DNA of 64,000 nt, from assembly GCA_002270565.1 (NCBI GenBank), contig NQMI01000031.1:262520-326519 (forward strand), written 5' to 3'. The notes beneath the pieces are model-generated. The model saw nothing but the letters and a program-made list of their open reading frames with translations. It had not been told where the DNA came from and did no database searches. Positions 19,801-32,934 of the stretch are shown piece after piece. A program made the translations under genes and the position numbers. Source of the stretch: Stenocarpella maydis (taxonomy: Eukaryota; Ascomycota; Sordariomycetes; Diaporthales; Diaporthaceae). Positions within the stretch are counted from its first letter, which is position 1. Each line of letters opens with the position of its first letter.

Positions 19801-22800
19801 CTGATGAGGAAGACAAAGTCGTCTTGCTGGTCTTGAGTGAGGCGTTGGTGCTTAGAGTGTTCAGTGCAGAAAATGCTCTTCATCCAAGCGCTGTTAGCCA
19901 TCTCATGACGCAAGAGCACATTTTCGATTTGCTGAGCTTCGTCCCGCCACTGCTTCAGCCTTTCTTTGCGTTTCGACAGTCGCGATCTGGCAGTCTCCAA
20001 GGTGCGTTGGTTCTCGGAGCTAACATAATCCTCCCATGTCTTTGACATGCCACCTAGGAATAGTGCGTCTAGCGAAGGCCTGTGTTGGTCGACCCATGCG
20101 ACAAAGGTCCCGTCATCGACCTCTGTCAGGCGTTTAAAGCCGTCAGTCAATTGGTTTGCATCTGCCTGCATTGGAATTTCCCGGAAGACGCGCGAACACT
20201 CATCGGGCTTTTGGACCATCATGATTCGTAAAATTCCAGCTGCCGCTAGACGAATTGGCTCTCGAGCGTCAATCAGCTTGCCGTACAGCTGATACCAGAA
20301 GAGACTCATAGAATCGTCGTTTGCAGATAGACAGTCGAGTAAAACGATCTGCCAGTAGTAGAGGTTAGATAACACTGCCAGATTATCTTCCTCAGACACT
20401 TGGGCATCATTAATATCAGATAGTCGAAGCAGAACAAGCTTGATGATGGACGCTTTGAGGACTGATACACTCTGGCTGCACAGTCGGACGCTTTTCAGAG
20501 TCGATACATCAGGGCGCGCAAGGTATTCCAGAATAGTTCCGAGGAAGTCGGTAACAGGTTCGGCACCATTCATGAACCATCCTTCAAAAATTGTGTCGAG
20601 GATGTGTGTAGCAAAGCGAGACATGTTTTGCAGGACCTTGGTCTCGTGCAGGATGGTTTGATCAGATTGGATCAGTGTACTCAGACGTGAGATAGCGTGC
20701 CGCAGAACGTAGGATTCGAAGTACGCCTGGTGTTCTTGAAAACCTGGAGGTATCTTCAAGAACAAGCCGAAGCCCGGAAACTCCTTTCGGGACAGTAACT
20801 GGTCGACGAAGACGTCAAGCACGAGATCCAGTAAGCCCTCCAGGACGACGTTGCTGACTTTCTGTGCCTGGACTTGCAACTTGGGAGACATAACGTGTGC
20901 TAGCCGGGCACTGCTCTTCGCGGCTTGCGGCGATTCTTGCGACGTCAGAAGGACGAAAGAGGACGCACGCCGCAGCTGGGTGCTTTTGGACTGGTGAGGG
21001 GAGTCTCCGGATGAAGGAACAACAGACGCCCTCACGATCGGCGCTGGGCTTGACGAACCTGCTAAAGGTCGTATAATCACATCGCCACCATCAAAAGTGA
21101 GCGCAGAGTCTCTCGAGTTCAGCTCCGTCTCCGGGCTCACAGGATCAGTGCTAAGCAGTACTGGATACAGAGCAGAAAGAAGTAGCCGTACGTAGTCAGA
21201 AGAGAGGGCAAAGTCCCGGAAGTCAGCTGACCGCTGGTGGAGATTCGACAGGAATCTAACAACAGTCTGGAGGACAACACCGTGGCTGGCAACCCTCTCT
21301 TTGTCCACACCGCGTATATCTGAGAATTTGTTAGCGAGGAAAGCATCGAGGACACGGAGACGCAGTCGGTACTTACGCCTGGCTCCGAGCTCATCAACAA
21401 AATTCATTGATCTTGCTCGCGGTCTGGCTGACGCAGATTCAGAGCTGCTCAGGTTTCTGGAGTGTCCCCTTTCGACACCGATCGGTGAATCCGGGTCATC
21501 TTGATACTTCAAAATATCCCTCAAGCCATGTTGGAGCATTGTGGTGATGACTGGGAGAACATCGGGATACGTCACCCGGCAGTTCCCAAAAAGATCCACT
21601 AGGTTGAGCAGATCGAAACTCCGGTCAAAGTCGATCTTGGCCACGTCGACCCCAAAAAGTATACTGAGACACATTGGCCACAGAGTTGGGATATCCCACC
21701 AGTGCTTCAAACGGTGGGACATGATTGCGAAGCCGCCCGTCTTCTTGGAAAATTTGGAAGCATAGCTTGACCCATGTGAGACGAGCACTCTGGCAATGAT
21801 CTTGCAGCCATAGATGATGACTTCCGGGTTCTCCTCGGCAAGAAGATACAGAAGCCACTAATGCGTCCATGTCAGCATTTGAAACGAAGCACGGTATATT
21901 GGTACATACCTTGTTTGTTACTGTACGAGCAAATTTGTGGATGTCCGTGTAGTTCCCCTTTTCGCAGAGCAATCGCGTGTACAACGCCAGGATCTTGACA
22001 CCAACTTGCTTCTTCGTCAGGAGAGGTAGACTAGCACCACTGGCGGAATCTACTGTGGCGCGACGTAGGCCAGGTCTACCATTAGTTGGAGTGATCGCAG
22101 ACATCGGCCTTGGAGTTCGCGGTTGGGAGTTTGCTGAGGAGTGGAACGTGTAGGTGATGAACAAGGCGATAGTACGGTGGGCCTCGGCATTGAAGTTGCA
22201 TCTGATGAGACTCTCGAATGCTTCCAGAAAATGTGGCATGACTTTTTCTGATATTGTCTCTGCTTTCAAAGCGTCCAGTAGTCTTTTCACAATCCCTGTA
22301 TTCAAGATCATCAGCATGATGCGACTCGTCATCCTGGGTGCTCCGATCCTTACGCATTCGCTGCAGTCGGCGACTATTGAACTCGTGGAACTTGCTGTTG
22401 ACGGCGAAAGTCACAAATTGTTTATAGTACAATTCCTGGGTTATGGCGGCGGACTTCCGCCAAGTATCAAAGTCGATCAATAGGATGCGGTATGCAAGAG
22501 GGTTGATGATGAAGGATTCCACGGGCGAGGCATGCTTGTAGCCGACAAAGTCCAGTACTAAGCTAAGTAACTGGAAACTCAGCTTGTCTCGATCCTCGGG
22601 GGTCAACAGGAGTCGCCATCCAGGTATGTCAGTTCCAGAGGTCGCGTATCCAAGCTTAGCCCTCAGGAGCATGCCCAAGATAGCGTAGCCGTTGTCCCGC
22701 TCCATTGCTTCACTATTCCTCCAGCTCTTCTTGATGGATAAGAACATGAGCTCGACGGATCTGACAAACTCTTCCGCCGTCTTGGCACGCTCAACCAGCT

Positions 22801-24970
22801 TCAGCGCAACGGGCGTAAACCCGCCGATCCGCCAAAGGTTGTCGTCAAAGTTGTAAGGTGTTGCCATAACAGGGTCCCCGGTCAGTACGGCGACCCCATG
22901 AGCCCTCACGAGAGCGTCATTGACGCACGGCAGAGCGGTATTTATAGAGATGGCGGTTCCGCCCTTGGTCGCCAGCTGGAAAAGGTTACTTGCTGCATTT
23001 CTGGACAGAGACCGGAAGAGAAAGGAATCGAGGAACTGGCCCTCGGGGTGGAAAATTGCGGTGGGCAAAGTGCCCATGAGGATCTTTTGTTCCGGAACGA
23101 GGCTACTAGCCTTGTCCCTGATGGCCTTAAGAATGTCAGATGAGCCCTCTTCCTTGCCTGGGTGCAACATTTCGTTACGCAGGCCCAAGGCTGCCGATGC
23201 CTCGTACGTCTGGAACCCTCCGAGGCAATCTTGAAAATTCCCTTGGTACCTCGGGCCCAGACGGTAGTGGACCGCGAGCAAATCATCACTTAGAGCTTCT
23301 TCGAAGAGATGCGCCGACCCCAGGGACCACTTTGAAAAGACACGCCCAGGACCGAGCTGCGTAGACAGATCACGCGGGGTGCCTAAAAAGGCCTGTACAG
23401 GATGTGGCTTGTTGGCGACGGAGTTGAACGATGCAAAACTCTCAGTGCTCGCATTGCTCATGGGAGGAGGAACAGGATACTGCGACTTGATCTGCTCGGC
23501 AAATTCACCATTGACGTACAGTGAAGCCTTGCTCGCAGTCATCGTCCTTGGCCGTCGGTGTACGATTCCAATGTGGTACCATCGACCCTCCTTGAACTTG
23601 ACCGACTTGAAGCGGACGCTGGGCCTTTGAGAGGTCACAGAGGTCTGCAAAATGAAATTGTGGGTATCTTTTTCCAGGTATGCCAGAAGAAAGCACGTTT
23701 GAGTGGCATCAAAAACGCCGAATATGGTCGTGTGAGAGCCTGGGTCGAACCGGTCTATCCGGATCCACGCAGTAAAGGTGTAGCCAGCCGATGACGTTGG
23801 TGGAAAGGAGCGCCCGAGCGAGGGGAGCTCAATTGACGAGTGTCCGTGTAGTGAGAGGTCAAACTGTACAAAGGGGGGCCCATTGAATCTTGTTGCCATG
23901 TCCAGACAAAATTGGGAAGCAACTGGGTCCTGTTTGGATAAGAGCAGCTGTACGTCTGCCAGCCTGTTGACACCGAGGTGCATCAACGACTTGCAGAGAC
24001 CGAAGACTAACCCTCGTTCATAGTCCGATAGCCTTGAGCCCTCCCCGAGATACAGCGCAAGAAGCCTCGAGAGCGCCCCGATCCCATGCAACGCATTTAA
24101 GTTGGAGAATGAAGCAGAGCTGGCTAGCTTCATAGTAGCCAGAACGATGGCCGAGGGAAAGCTCTCGGCAGTTTCCGGATCCCTAGGCATCGACTCCCAG
24201 AAGTCGATAACAGCACGCATGATCTCGGGGTTCCGAAGCACCGTGGTGGAAGTGATGATCTTCCCCAGCTCTCCCTCGATGATGGGCACTTCAAATCGGG
24301 TTATACGGTCTCCGCCATCATTCTGATACTCGACGTCATCGCCGGCCTCGCTGGTTCCTCTGGGAGCAGAGGTCACGGCTACAGCCTGGCAAAGCTCGTC
24401 CAGCCTCTGGTCGTCGAGGGAGAAAGAGAGCAGCTTTCCGAATAGTTGGCAATTTGTCCAGATGTCCGAATCGGTGCCTCCAAGCCCGACGCTGGCTATG
24501 ATCTGTTCCAAAGCCTCCCAGCCGCCACCCTCAACCCGACTCCTGAAATAGCGGCGGTTGCCATGGTGTTCCCTGAAAGTGGCGGAGAATATGGCTAGGA
24601 CAATGTGTAGAAGCTCGAAGAATCCCTTCTTCTCTTCCAGGGTGCGCCGCTGCGGGTTGTAGAAGCCAGAGTAGGCACGGAGAACGTTCAGCAGATGCTG
24701 GAAGCCGTCGAGGTGGCGAAAGTCGTCCTGAGCCGGGCAGGGGGGGTTGGTCGCGGCGACATGCTGGTGCACCTGTCGGCCGAGCTCAATGAGCGGAGGG
24801 AATTCGGGATAGTCACGGTCCTGGGGAGCCCGAAGTGCGGCAGACAGCCTCTTGAGGAGTGACTGTAGGACCTCGGCGGCCTTGGTCACGACAGGAGGGT
24901 TCGAGGCTGAGGTGGAGGATCGGTATCGGCGCGTTCGAGCAGCCAGCTTAGGTATAGAGAGGGACTCCAT
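16894..24970 (-). CDS. bph1: BEACH domain / WD40 protein, BPH1-LYST family (2609 aa, 5 exons)
   Basis: Exons are 24970-22354, 22295-21910, 21857-21377, 21319-17007 and 16926-16894. Introns are 58, 52, 57 and 80 bp, each with GTA donors and AG acceptors. The coding sum is 7830 nt. Domains in order: a long helical ARM-like N-terminus; a LamG/concanavalin-like segment at about 364-530 (FTAWIRIDRFDPGSH, RWYHIGIVHRRP, LYVNGEFAE); further helical repeats; a PH-BEACH domain at about 1800-1960; a BEACH domain at about 1985-2280 (NFHYLMLVNTMAGRTFNDL, YPVFPWVLADY, YGTHYSSA); and WD40 repeats to the end (VSQDGTAFLWDLNRLDF, VYTGDEDGRV-YEWNLVQRER). The family acts in vesicle traffic, lysosome or vacuole biology and protein sorting. 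Yeast Bph1 is the closest namesake, though animal LYST and NBEA share the architecture. The last 10 residues come from a 33-nt exon that completes the final blade. Intron 3 is in frame, so unspliced translation also stays open. Confidence 0.93.
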
Positions 24971-27900
24971 AGTCGAGGCCGGTCAGAACTCCCTTCACAG
25001 ACTTGTCATCGCTTCAGTTGTGCGTCGAGAGTCTTCCCAGCACCCGTCAAGGGTCCAGGCTGCAGCCACAGGATAGCTGCATGGAAAGCTGGCAAGGAGG
25101 GGCAGCTCTGCCGGGCACTGCTGGGACGGACGAGTTGCAGGGTGGTTGTTCGCTGGCTATCCTCTCGGAGGGGAGAAACAATTGTCTAAACCTAAGAATC
25201 GCGCAACTCCTATTATGCGTGTACCAGGGGCTGCCGACAAGAAGCCCACAAGATGTATACTTGTATGTCCCCGGTGGGTGTTGAGAGAGAGGCCACGACC
25301 GTCTCGGAGTGTCAGCCTTGGGGGTCGTGTGGCTTGTCGGAGCGTAGCCTGTGGTGGGGCTCTTTTAGGGGCCTTGTCAATCAGTGTAGGTGCGTCAGCT
25401 TCCCCGAGCGTCCTACTGCGACAATAAGTCGACGTCTCAGGCTCGTTCTCTCTCATCAGCTAAGTACCCTTGACTAGCTTTGAGGCTTTAGGGGGTGCAG
25501 GCCACAGGCTGGTGAACCTTGCAAACCACTCGAGACCATCCAAGAGAACCCAGCGGCATAAACAACCAACCACCTTACACGTCAGCACGCAGCTCGTGTC
25601 TTCTGGCATTGAAAGCACAGCTGTCAAGCTGTATGCGTATGCGTATGCGTCATACTTTGCCGTCTTACAGGCTCCGCCGGCTCTTGTGACCCGGTCCGAG
25701 CTAGCAAAACAAAGAACTAGACTTAACTGTGGCTACGCGTGCGCGCCAAACTACTGTGCCCAAGGTGCCTATACCTATTCCTGCGCACCGAGCACAATGG
25801 CCCGGAGGCTCTGGCGGGCACCAGTGCCACGGATCATCGTCTGCTTCGGGACCAGGCGTGTTGGTCCTTGAGCAGATGGGATCTCGACCGACCAGCTCAG
25901 CCGGGCCGCAAGCCTTCATGTTGGCCTCGGCCTCGACCCCATCCGCCGGGCTGATTTTTGCCAATATCTATACCCTCTACCCCACGCGGTCGCACCACAA
26001 GGTTCTGATGGCCGGCGAGGAAGTTTCTCAGCTCGATGGGCCCAGTACGCTTCATATCGTTTACATCTCGGGTAGATGCCGAGTGCAATACTCTCTCGGT
26101 GCCAGCCTCCCATGGCATTTCCAGGAAGGCTAACCTTGCATGACACAGAGGATCTTGCCATACTCCTGCCGTCCCTCGATTGAAGGAAGCTTTTGACTGG
26201 GTTGTTTTCATTACTGTCGGTTTTCTGCTAACGAGGTCTCGCACAAATTTCCAGAGGGGACTTACACGCCGGCATCTTCGGAAGTCAGGCTCAAGGTGAG
26301 CATGGTTGAGGAACACTTCGCGTCGCGACGAGTGGAGTGATAATTTTCTTATAGCAGGCCTGCCTCTCTTTCATCATGAATGATGGCGCATTCTCCAACG
26401 TCAGTGATTTGCGGCTCCATGCGTGGTTCACAGTCTTCCTGGGGCAGCCTCAATATAGTCCCAGCGCGTGAGGACTCCTCACCCTGCTACTCATGTGCTC
26501 ATGGAGACGCCAAACGATGGCCGATGTCATTCAAATCTGAGACAGCGGAAATCGAGGCCAGCTCTCGCCTCAGACGTGCACGGGAACACGACCTGCGAAG
26601 TACGAAATGCACTGGCAACACTTCCGAGACAACCATTACGGGCAGTTCTTGATGGCCGCTATTCGCAACTGGAATGTCAACTACAGACCGGCATGCTGTG
26701 GCTAGAGCAGCGTAATCGTTGCCGGGCCGAGGATCGCCGCCGAGTGCTTCCTGAATTTCCCATCCAGCCCTTCTTATTTCTTCAGGTCGTCATCGAGGTC
26801 GGAACTCCTGGCCAAGTATCGCAAGCCCCGTCCGACATAGCTGCACTGAAGTACCGTGGTCATGATTACTTCATTGATATCGCCTGTGGCCCACATTAGA
26901 ATACCGAAATAACCGCGTGAAAGGTCTGTCGGGAAGCCGCAGCATGGACTTGCGAGCTCGGCGATGAGCCCGGAGCCTTCCAGCGCCAACTATGGGGCCT
27001 CCAGGATCGATGCTGTCTCTAATACCCGGATGATTTACAATTTATGCAGAGCGCATGGTGTTCGCCATGAGTTCAGGTTGAAGGAGCTCGTTTCCAAAGA
27101 CGATAGGGAAGCATAACGGCTCACATGTCTCGCTCGCGCGTCACTGCGAATAGACAGCAAGAGATTTGGCTTTGCCTCGGAGCGGTGGACCTTGTCAGAC
27201 TGAAAGAAAAGATGAAGCGAGATGCGAACTCTCTGAAGACTGCTGTTACAGACCTCGCGTTCTCTCGGAGGCCCGAGGCCGTTTTCGACCACCTCCCCTC
27301 GGCCGCACGGCGCGAAGACTGAGCTGAAGTGCCGCAGAGGTAACGGCATATTTCCATGTGTTTCGACACGGTGCTCGATTGTGTGATACATTATTTTCAG
27401 AGAAGACTGATCCGTGTGCTCTTTCCCGTTCTATCTGAACTCCACCAAACTCCACCCTGTACCCATCTCTGATCATCCTGCATCCGGCGAGGAGGGCGTC
27501 TTTTTCAGGTACAATCCGAGTCTCTGAAACAGACGACAAAGAACAATAGTTCGGTAGGGCCTCGGGCCACAGGCCCAGCGGAAGAGGTTACCTTTGAAAG
27601 GTTAAGAACTTGAGATCAGACAAGAGTCAACCTGTTCTGTTCTGCCAAGCCGAGTGCGATATTTCTGTTTTAGTCAGCTGGCAAGGATATTGATATGCCC
27701 GGCGCTGTCTGGCGTATGGTAGCCAATCGAATGATTGTTTGTGGTCGGGGGGTGGCACCGGGATCTTTCAGAATGCCGTGTCTCCAGACTTTTGAGATAT
27801 TCTTGGTCTCACCGCCCCGAAGGAGTCAACTTCGAAAAGCGGTGGAACAATCCAGAGCCTAGGTGTGTGCGTATATACTCGGTACTGTATCGACGCCTCT

Positions 27901-29331
27901 AAGCGCAGCTAGCCAAGCCGGATGCCCAGGCCGAGCACCAGCACCGCGGCAAACCCGCAAAGGTTCCATTACCATCACGTTCAAGACGAATCCTCGTCTC
28001 CTCCGTCTCGCCGTTCCTTCCGGCCCATTAGACACGGCGGAAACCACGGCAGGCTTCCACGGCAGACGGGATGATTTCATCTTCGGGACCCTGAGGCGCC
28101 ATGCAACAACAGCCCCTTTCGAGGCCGAGGTCTCGTTGGCTGCCAAGTTTTCAGCGGGCACATGAAGCCGTCGTCCTGCCGATCCCCTCTAGGAGCTGCC
28201 GTCATCAACGGGGTCTGGCTACCTGAGGGAGACGCAAAGGGTGGAGCACTATCGAATCAATCATACAGACGTATCGTACAACCGGCTTAAACCCCATACA
28301 GTCCAACTCTCGCGACGCGATCGCCCAGCTCCAGTGTCTCACACCCTCATGGCCGAGGAGGGACTTATCGCTCGATGACTGCATGAGGCCCACAGGCAAG
28401 TTATCTTGGCCTGTCTCCAGACTGGCCTAGTCCAGGATCAAAGAGGCACAATCCACGCGTCGACAGGAACGCCAATGGCTGCAGACGGCTGGGCACCCGC
28501 CCAATACCTTCCGGGGAACGCTTGCGTCTCTTGGGCGCGCGATATTCGCTGCACATCTCCTGCATTCACTGCGCCTGGGCCCCACACTCCTGCAGCAGAC
28601 GGCCAACCCCCCACTGTGGGAATACGGCCCTTTCAAGCTTCCGGCTCGGTGGTTGATGTCGAGGTTGTCCCCACTGCCCCTCACTCCCGCATCCCTGCCC
28701 GATGAGGAGCACATGTCCACCCAGTACAGAGACACCAGCCGGGACACATCGTTCTAGCCGCGCTGCTAAGTCTTGGACAGCCGGCTCGTGTCTTGGTATA
28801 TAGCCTTGTGGGTGGTTGTTTTGTGCTGCTGACCGAGGGCGTCTGGCTTCCTCGACCAGTCCTCCTTAAGATCTCCCTTCCAGTCATAATAGCAAACAGA
28901 CCTCGGTCTGCCTCATAGGCCAGAGTTGAGACACATTCCCTTCCGCGCCGATCTCGTTATCTACTGCGACGGTATCTACAGACTGGCAACTGTCCCAAGC
29001 CACTCGCCTGTCCAGGAAAATCAGCGTGACCTCCGTGTCTCACCCTACCGAAGTGATCGCGTGCTGCGCGTTCCAAGGCTCTGATAGATCTAAAAGCAAG
29101 GCTTCCCTACAAGCTCGGACTGAGTTGTTTGTTGTCAGACGCCCCAGTCCAACCCTGTTCCTCTCGTCGGTCCGGACGAGCTATATTCGTCTCCCGAAGC
29201 CTCAGACGGCCTCCTCCGATGCCAAGTTCCTGCGTGCTCCAAGTCGGGACGAAGAACCATAGATCTCCAATCCCAGCCTCACTGCCCGCACACCCGTGTT
29301 TACCCCGGCCGCACTCATACGGCTCGAGATA
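24971..29331. other. 4.4-kb intergenic region without a recognised gene
   Basis: This lies between the BEACH start (-) and a spliced gene of unknown function (+), so it contains two promoters and leaders. Many short frames overlap on both strands at similar GC content to the genes, but none carries a family motif, signal peptide or plausible splicing pattern that I can see. A GTATGC hexamer tandem lies at 25631-25650. Nothing suggests a transposon. An unannotated long non-coding transcript cannot be excluded. Confidence 0.5.
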
Positions 29332-30436
29332 ATGGCTGCCATTGACCTTGACGCTCCGCGCATGAACATGTTCAGCGCGGAGGATTTCGAGACAGCCTCT
29401 ATTCGCTCGGCTGCTCCCTCCTACAGTAAGTCACACGTGTTCACGTCCTCGTGTCGCCAACCCCCCCCCCCGGCTTTCTCCGCGCGAAAATAGCTGCACG
29501 GCACAGAGCCCAACCAGTCATGTACCTACCCATGCTAATATCAACATCCAAACCGCACAGTCTCGGAAGCGCCCTCATACCACACCACCGTCTCAACCAC
29601 CGAGACCATCCCGCCCTACTCGCCGCCGCAGACCGGCAACGCCAACACCGGCGGCAACCCCGCGTCCCGCTCGCTGCTGCCGTCCCACACCGCACACATC
29701 CCCTCGCCGGGCCTGCCGCCGATCCCGCCGGCGCGCAGCTCCTCGGGGGACCTCCCCTCGCTCGGCGCCTTCCGGATGCCCTCGTGGAGCGTCAACACGA
29801 ACCCGATGTACCAGCGCGTGGCGACGCGCCGCGCGCAGGCCGCCCTGTCCAGCGGCGAGGGCCTGGTGCGCAACGCGGCGAGGGTGCTGGAGCGGGTAAA
29901 CGAGGAGAGCAGCAGCGGCGGGAGCGGCGCCGGCGCCAGCAGCGGCATGTTGCTCAGCGACAGCGGCAGCCGCGTGCGGCCGCTCGAGGACCCGTATCTG
30001 GTCGGCGAGGTCGCGGCGGCCCGGGCGCGGCGGGAGAGGCTCGCGAGGGAGAACACTGAGGATATCCTGCACCGGGAGGACAGGAGGTGGGACTGGTTCC
30101 TAGGTGAGTCTTGTGTCGCTGTTGCTGTTCGTGTGTTTGAATATGGATATGGGCGTGGAGAAAGAACCCCTGTTCCCTGCTTGGGTCGGGCCCTCTATGC
30201 CTCGGGTCCAGCTACCGAGAGGGGGGGGGGGTGGTATGCATTTCGGCTTCGTTGGGGGGGAGAAAAGATCGGATCGATCGTTTGATGGGCTGGGGCTGAC
30301 AGCTGTTCTTTTGAAACTCGCAGGCCAGGTGAACGAACGCGAGGAGCGGTCGACCAGCTGGAGGCCGTTCCGCCGGAACAACATGATCGGCGGATCGCGG
30401 GCCAAACTGACCCGCCGTGTCGGTGCTGGTCGCTAG
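29332..30436 (+). CDS. Protein of unknown function, Ser/Pro-rich with conserved-style C-terminus (249 aa, 3 exons)
   Basis: Exons are 29332-29425, 29561-30103 and 30324-30436. Intron 1 (135 bp) starts GTAAGT, has a GCTAAT branch and ends ACAG; intron 2 (220 bp) starts GTGAGT and ends GCAG. The coding sum is 750 nt with consistent phase. The N-terminus (DLDAPRMNMFSAEDFE) is followed by a Ser/Thr/Pro-rich region (VSTTETIPPYSPPQ). A basic/helical C-terminal half then carries PMYQRVATRRAQAALSSGEG, a charged helix (AAARARRERLAREN) and RRWDWFLGQVNEREER. No signal peptide or membrane helix is visible. I do not recognise a characterised family. The consistent splice phases and helical C-terminus support a real gene, with a possible adaptor-type role as speculation. 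Confidence 0.75.
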
Positions 30437-32044
30437 GGCGTCTCGGGGCCCCCGTCTGCTTTCCTCATACTCGGATTCTGTTTCGAGGCTTGAATTGCAC
30501 GTCGTGCTGATCTGTGCATGGCTCTTCCGCAAGGGCGGGCCGGGTTTACTTCTGGTATCATACTTTCTACCGTTCTTGTCCTTCATTTCAGGAGGCGGGC
30601 CTTGCCGCACCTGCGCCACGATATTCACAGCATTGGCGTGATTGCCTTTCTTCTTTCGTCCGTTTCATTCCTTTCCTCTTTTACTCGCTTGGGTTCATGA
30701 CGGCGTTCTGGAAGACCACACCTCCACCCTATCAGCATTGTGTGGTTCCCCGGTTTCAAGGAAGGGCAAGGCAGTACATAAAGATCATGTTGACGAAGCT
30801 GAGGATTGGATGAAGTCTGTGCTGGGGATTACGAACCAGATGATAAAATTGACCATGTTCCTGTCTGTCCAAATCATATCTGAAAGAGGCCCACGTTTAT
30901 GGGGGCCGACTGCTCCCGATGAGTTGGTGACCACCTCCCCTCGACGCTGAAACATGTCGCACCCAGTCAGGTTCGTTGATCCGGGTTGTGCTACGGCGAT
31001 AACTACCTAATGATGCATGCTACATTATACCCTTGCTCCTAAATCCTGACAGCATGTATGTTCCTGTTCAATATTCCACTGAAGTGGATATTGTGTACTT
31101 GACCACCGGCGTACGCGATATGCAATGTGTACAAGCGAGCAGCCAGGAGATTGGTCACCCACAACTTTGACTGAACAACAACTCGGCCGCTTTATACCAT
31201 CTTATGTTCCATGAGCACAACATGAAGTATTATCCGTATGCACTGAACAAAACCCCCCCTTCCCCTACGGATTCGGCACAGAGGCAGACATAGGCAATCT
31301 GTCCTTGCAAGGCCGATCATTCGTTAGTCCTAATAGCACTTGGAAACTACAAAAGGCTGAGAATCGCAATCCCGTGCTGTATGGATCGACGCTGATCAGG
31401 CCCTGATTCCGTCGTTTCAGGCGAGCGGGAAATGTCCCGACGTACAAAAAGCACCGAGTCGGCAGAGAAGGCTATGGCATAGGTCAGGACACTGATGTGG
31501 TCAACAGAGCGTGTCGAACAGAGTCTGTCTTGAGGCAGAACCGACCAAGAATGTGCTCAGAAACTCTATTCGAGTCGAGTAGGATTGAACAATGCCACCC
31601 GGGTCCGAAGCATCCTTATCCATCAAGAAGCTCTCGAAGTCGGCAGCATGTTGCGGTAGTTCTCGAAGCTGATTGGATATGCTGTGGCTGACAACCCTTG
31701 GTGCAGAAATGGACCGATTACTGCCTCTCTGGCTCGAGATCCAGTTTCTTTGAGCTTCGTGGCCGGGTCTCACATAAATTTCCTCCAGCCTCTATAGGGG
31801 GAGGGGTGCATGGAGAGAACCCAATGCCGGTAAAGCAGCACGCCGCCTTGTCGAACATCAACTTCATTCTCATACATTCCATCTCTACCTATGAATAGAT
31901 CCCTTGAACGCCTGGCCATGCAATAATGTAGTCTATGCCCTGGGTAGAGCGCAACTCGTTGTGTTTTTGGTACAGCCAAATTCCTCCGCCTGCGTTGTCC
32001 TCGGTCCGAAGCCAACCGAATACTACTGAGCCACCAGTCAAAGC
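30437..32044. other. Convergent intergenic region, no gene seen
   Basis: About 1.6 kb between the stop of the 249-aa gene (+) and the stop of V-ATPase c' (-). The sequence is somewhat AT-richer around 30950-31250. The short frames lack motifs. Two 3' UTRs are expected here. Confidence 0.55.
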
Positions 32045-32772
32045 TTAACCCTTGCTCTTGGTGTTCAGGATCAGTGCGACGATGAGTCTGTTACCTGCCG
32101 TTAGTCACTGATTGCAAGTGGAAGTGGCGAGGTAAGGTTTTGAATGGGATGAACTCACCCATAAAGACCCAAGACTTCCCCGAAAATGAGAATGAGGACC
32201 ATGCCAACAAAGATACGGCTTTGGTGCATGTAGGCTCGCACGCCCTTGTCGCCGACAACACCGATGCAGTACCCGGCCGCAAGGCCCGTCATGCCAACAG
32301 ATATCCCGCACGCGAGATGCATGAAGCCGCTGAACAGGCTATAGTTTGATTTCGGGTCGAGGTCCTGGGCAATCAGGACGGAGATGACGAGGGAGTAGAC
32401 AGCGATGATACCGGACATGACGACGGGGATGAGACACTATAAATACGAAGGCGATGGTTAGCGGCTGTCGAGGGTGAGGATGCAATATGGAGGCAATAGA
32501 TGTTTGCCTACCTTCATGATCAGGTCTGGCCTGAATGTTCCCACACCGGCGATACCGATACCAGATTTGGCGGTGCCGTACGCGGCTCCTGCGCACCCGA
32601 ATATCATGGCAGCTGCGATTCCGCCCTGTACGCCGACACAATTGTCAGCCAGTCAAGCCCACGCCGACACACAGGATACTGCATGAGAATGGGACTATAG
32701 AGGCTATGGGAACGGCGTGCATACCATGCCGATGAACGGCGCAAACTTGGGCGACAGCTCGGAATCGGCCAT
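32045..32772 (-). CDS. vma-11: V-type H+-ATPase proteolipid subunit c' (160 aa, 4 exons)
   Basis: A subunit of the proton-conducting c-ring of the vacuolar ATPase. Exons are 32772-32725, 32625-32512, 32436-32159 and 32087-32045; the coding sum is 483 nt. The introns (99, 75 and 71 bp) carry GTATGC, GTAGGC and GTGAGT donors. Four hydrophobic helices are visible. Helix 4 ([19 protein letters not shown]) carries the essential proton-binding Glu at about residue 141. The fungal c' form is favoured over c by [25 protein letters not shown], the FMHL segment and the KYMHQ-like AYMHQSR, and by the tail [10 protein letters not shown]; yeast Vma11 has close equivalents of each. The c' subunit is known from fungi and absent from animals. 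The start at 32772 gives [16 protein letters not shown], as expected. It diverges from the Rho1 GEF gene. Confidence 0.94.
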
Positions 32773-32932
32773 GATGGTAGGTAGTGTCTTGTCTTTCCTG
32801 CTCAGGTGCTCGAAATCGGCGCGACAGGAAGATATATCCCGTCAGCGATGCGTACCGGTTGGGGCTGGGTGGCTGTAGCAGCTTGGTTGCTCGCTCCAAC
32901 GGCAAGGTCGGTAAGGCGGTGGTGGTGTTGGT

Positions 32933-32934
32933 GC

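Noticed and set aside
23725..23760. Second T-arm-like sequence (GGTTCGACCC on the minus strand)
   Set aside because: It is inside a conserved coding part of the BEACH gene and has no tRNA fold.
27859..28165. Complementary 100-codon frames on both strands
   Set aside because: Mutually exclusive frames of similar length in GC-rich DNA with no domain; treated as chance.
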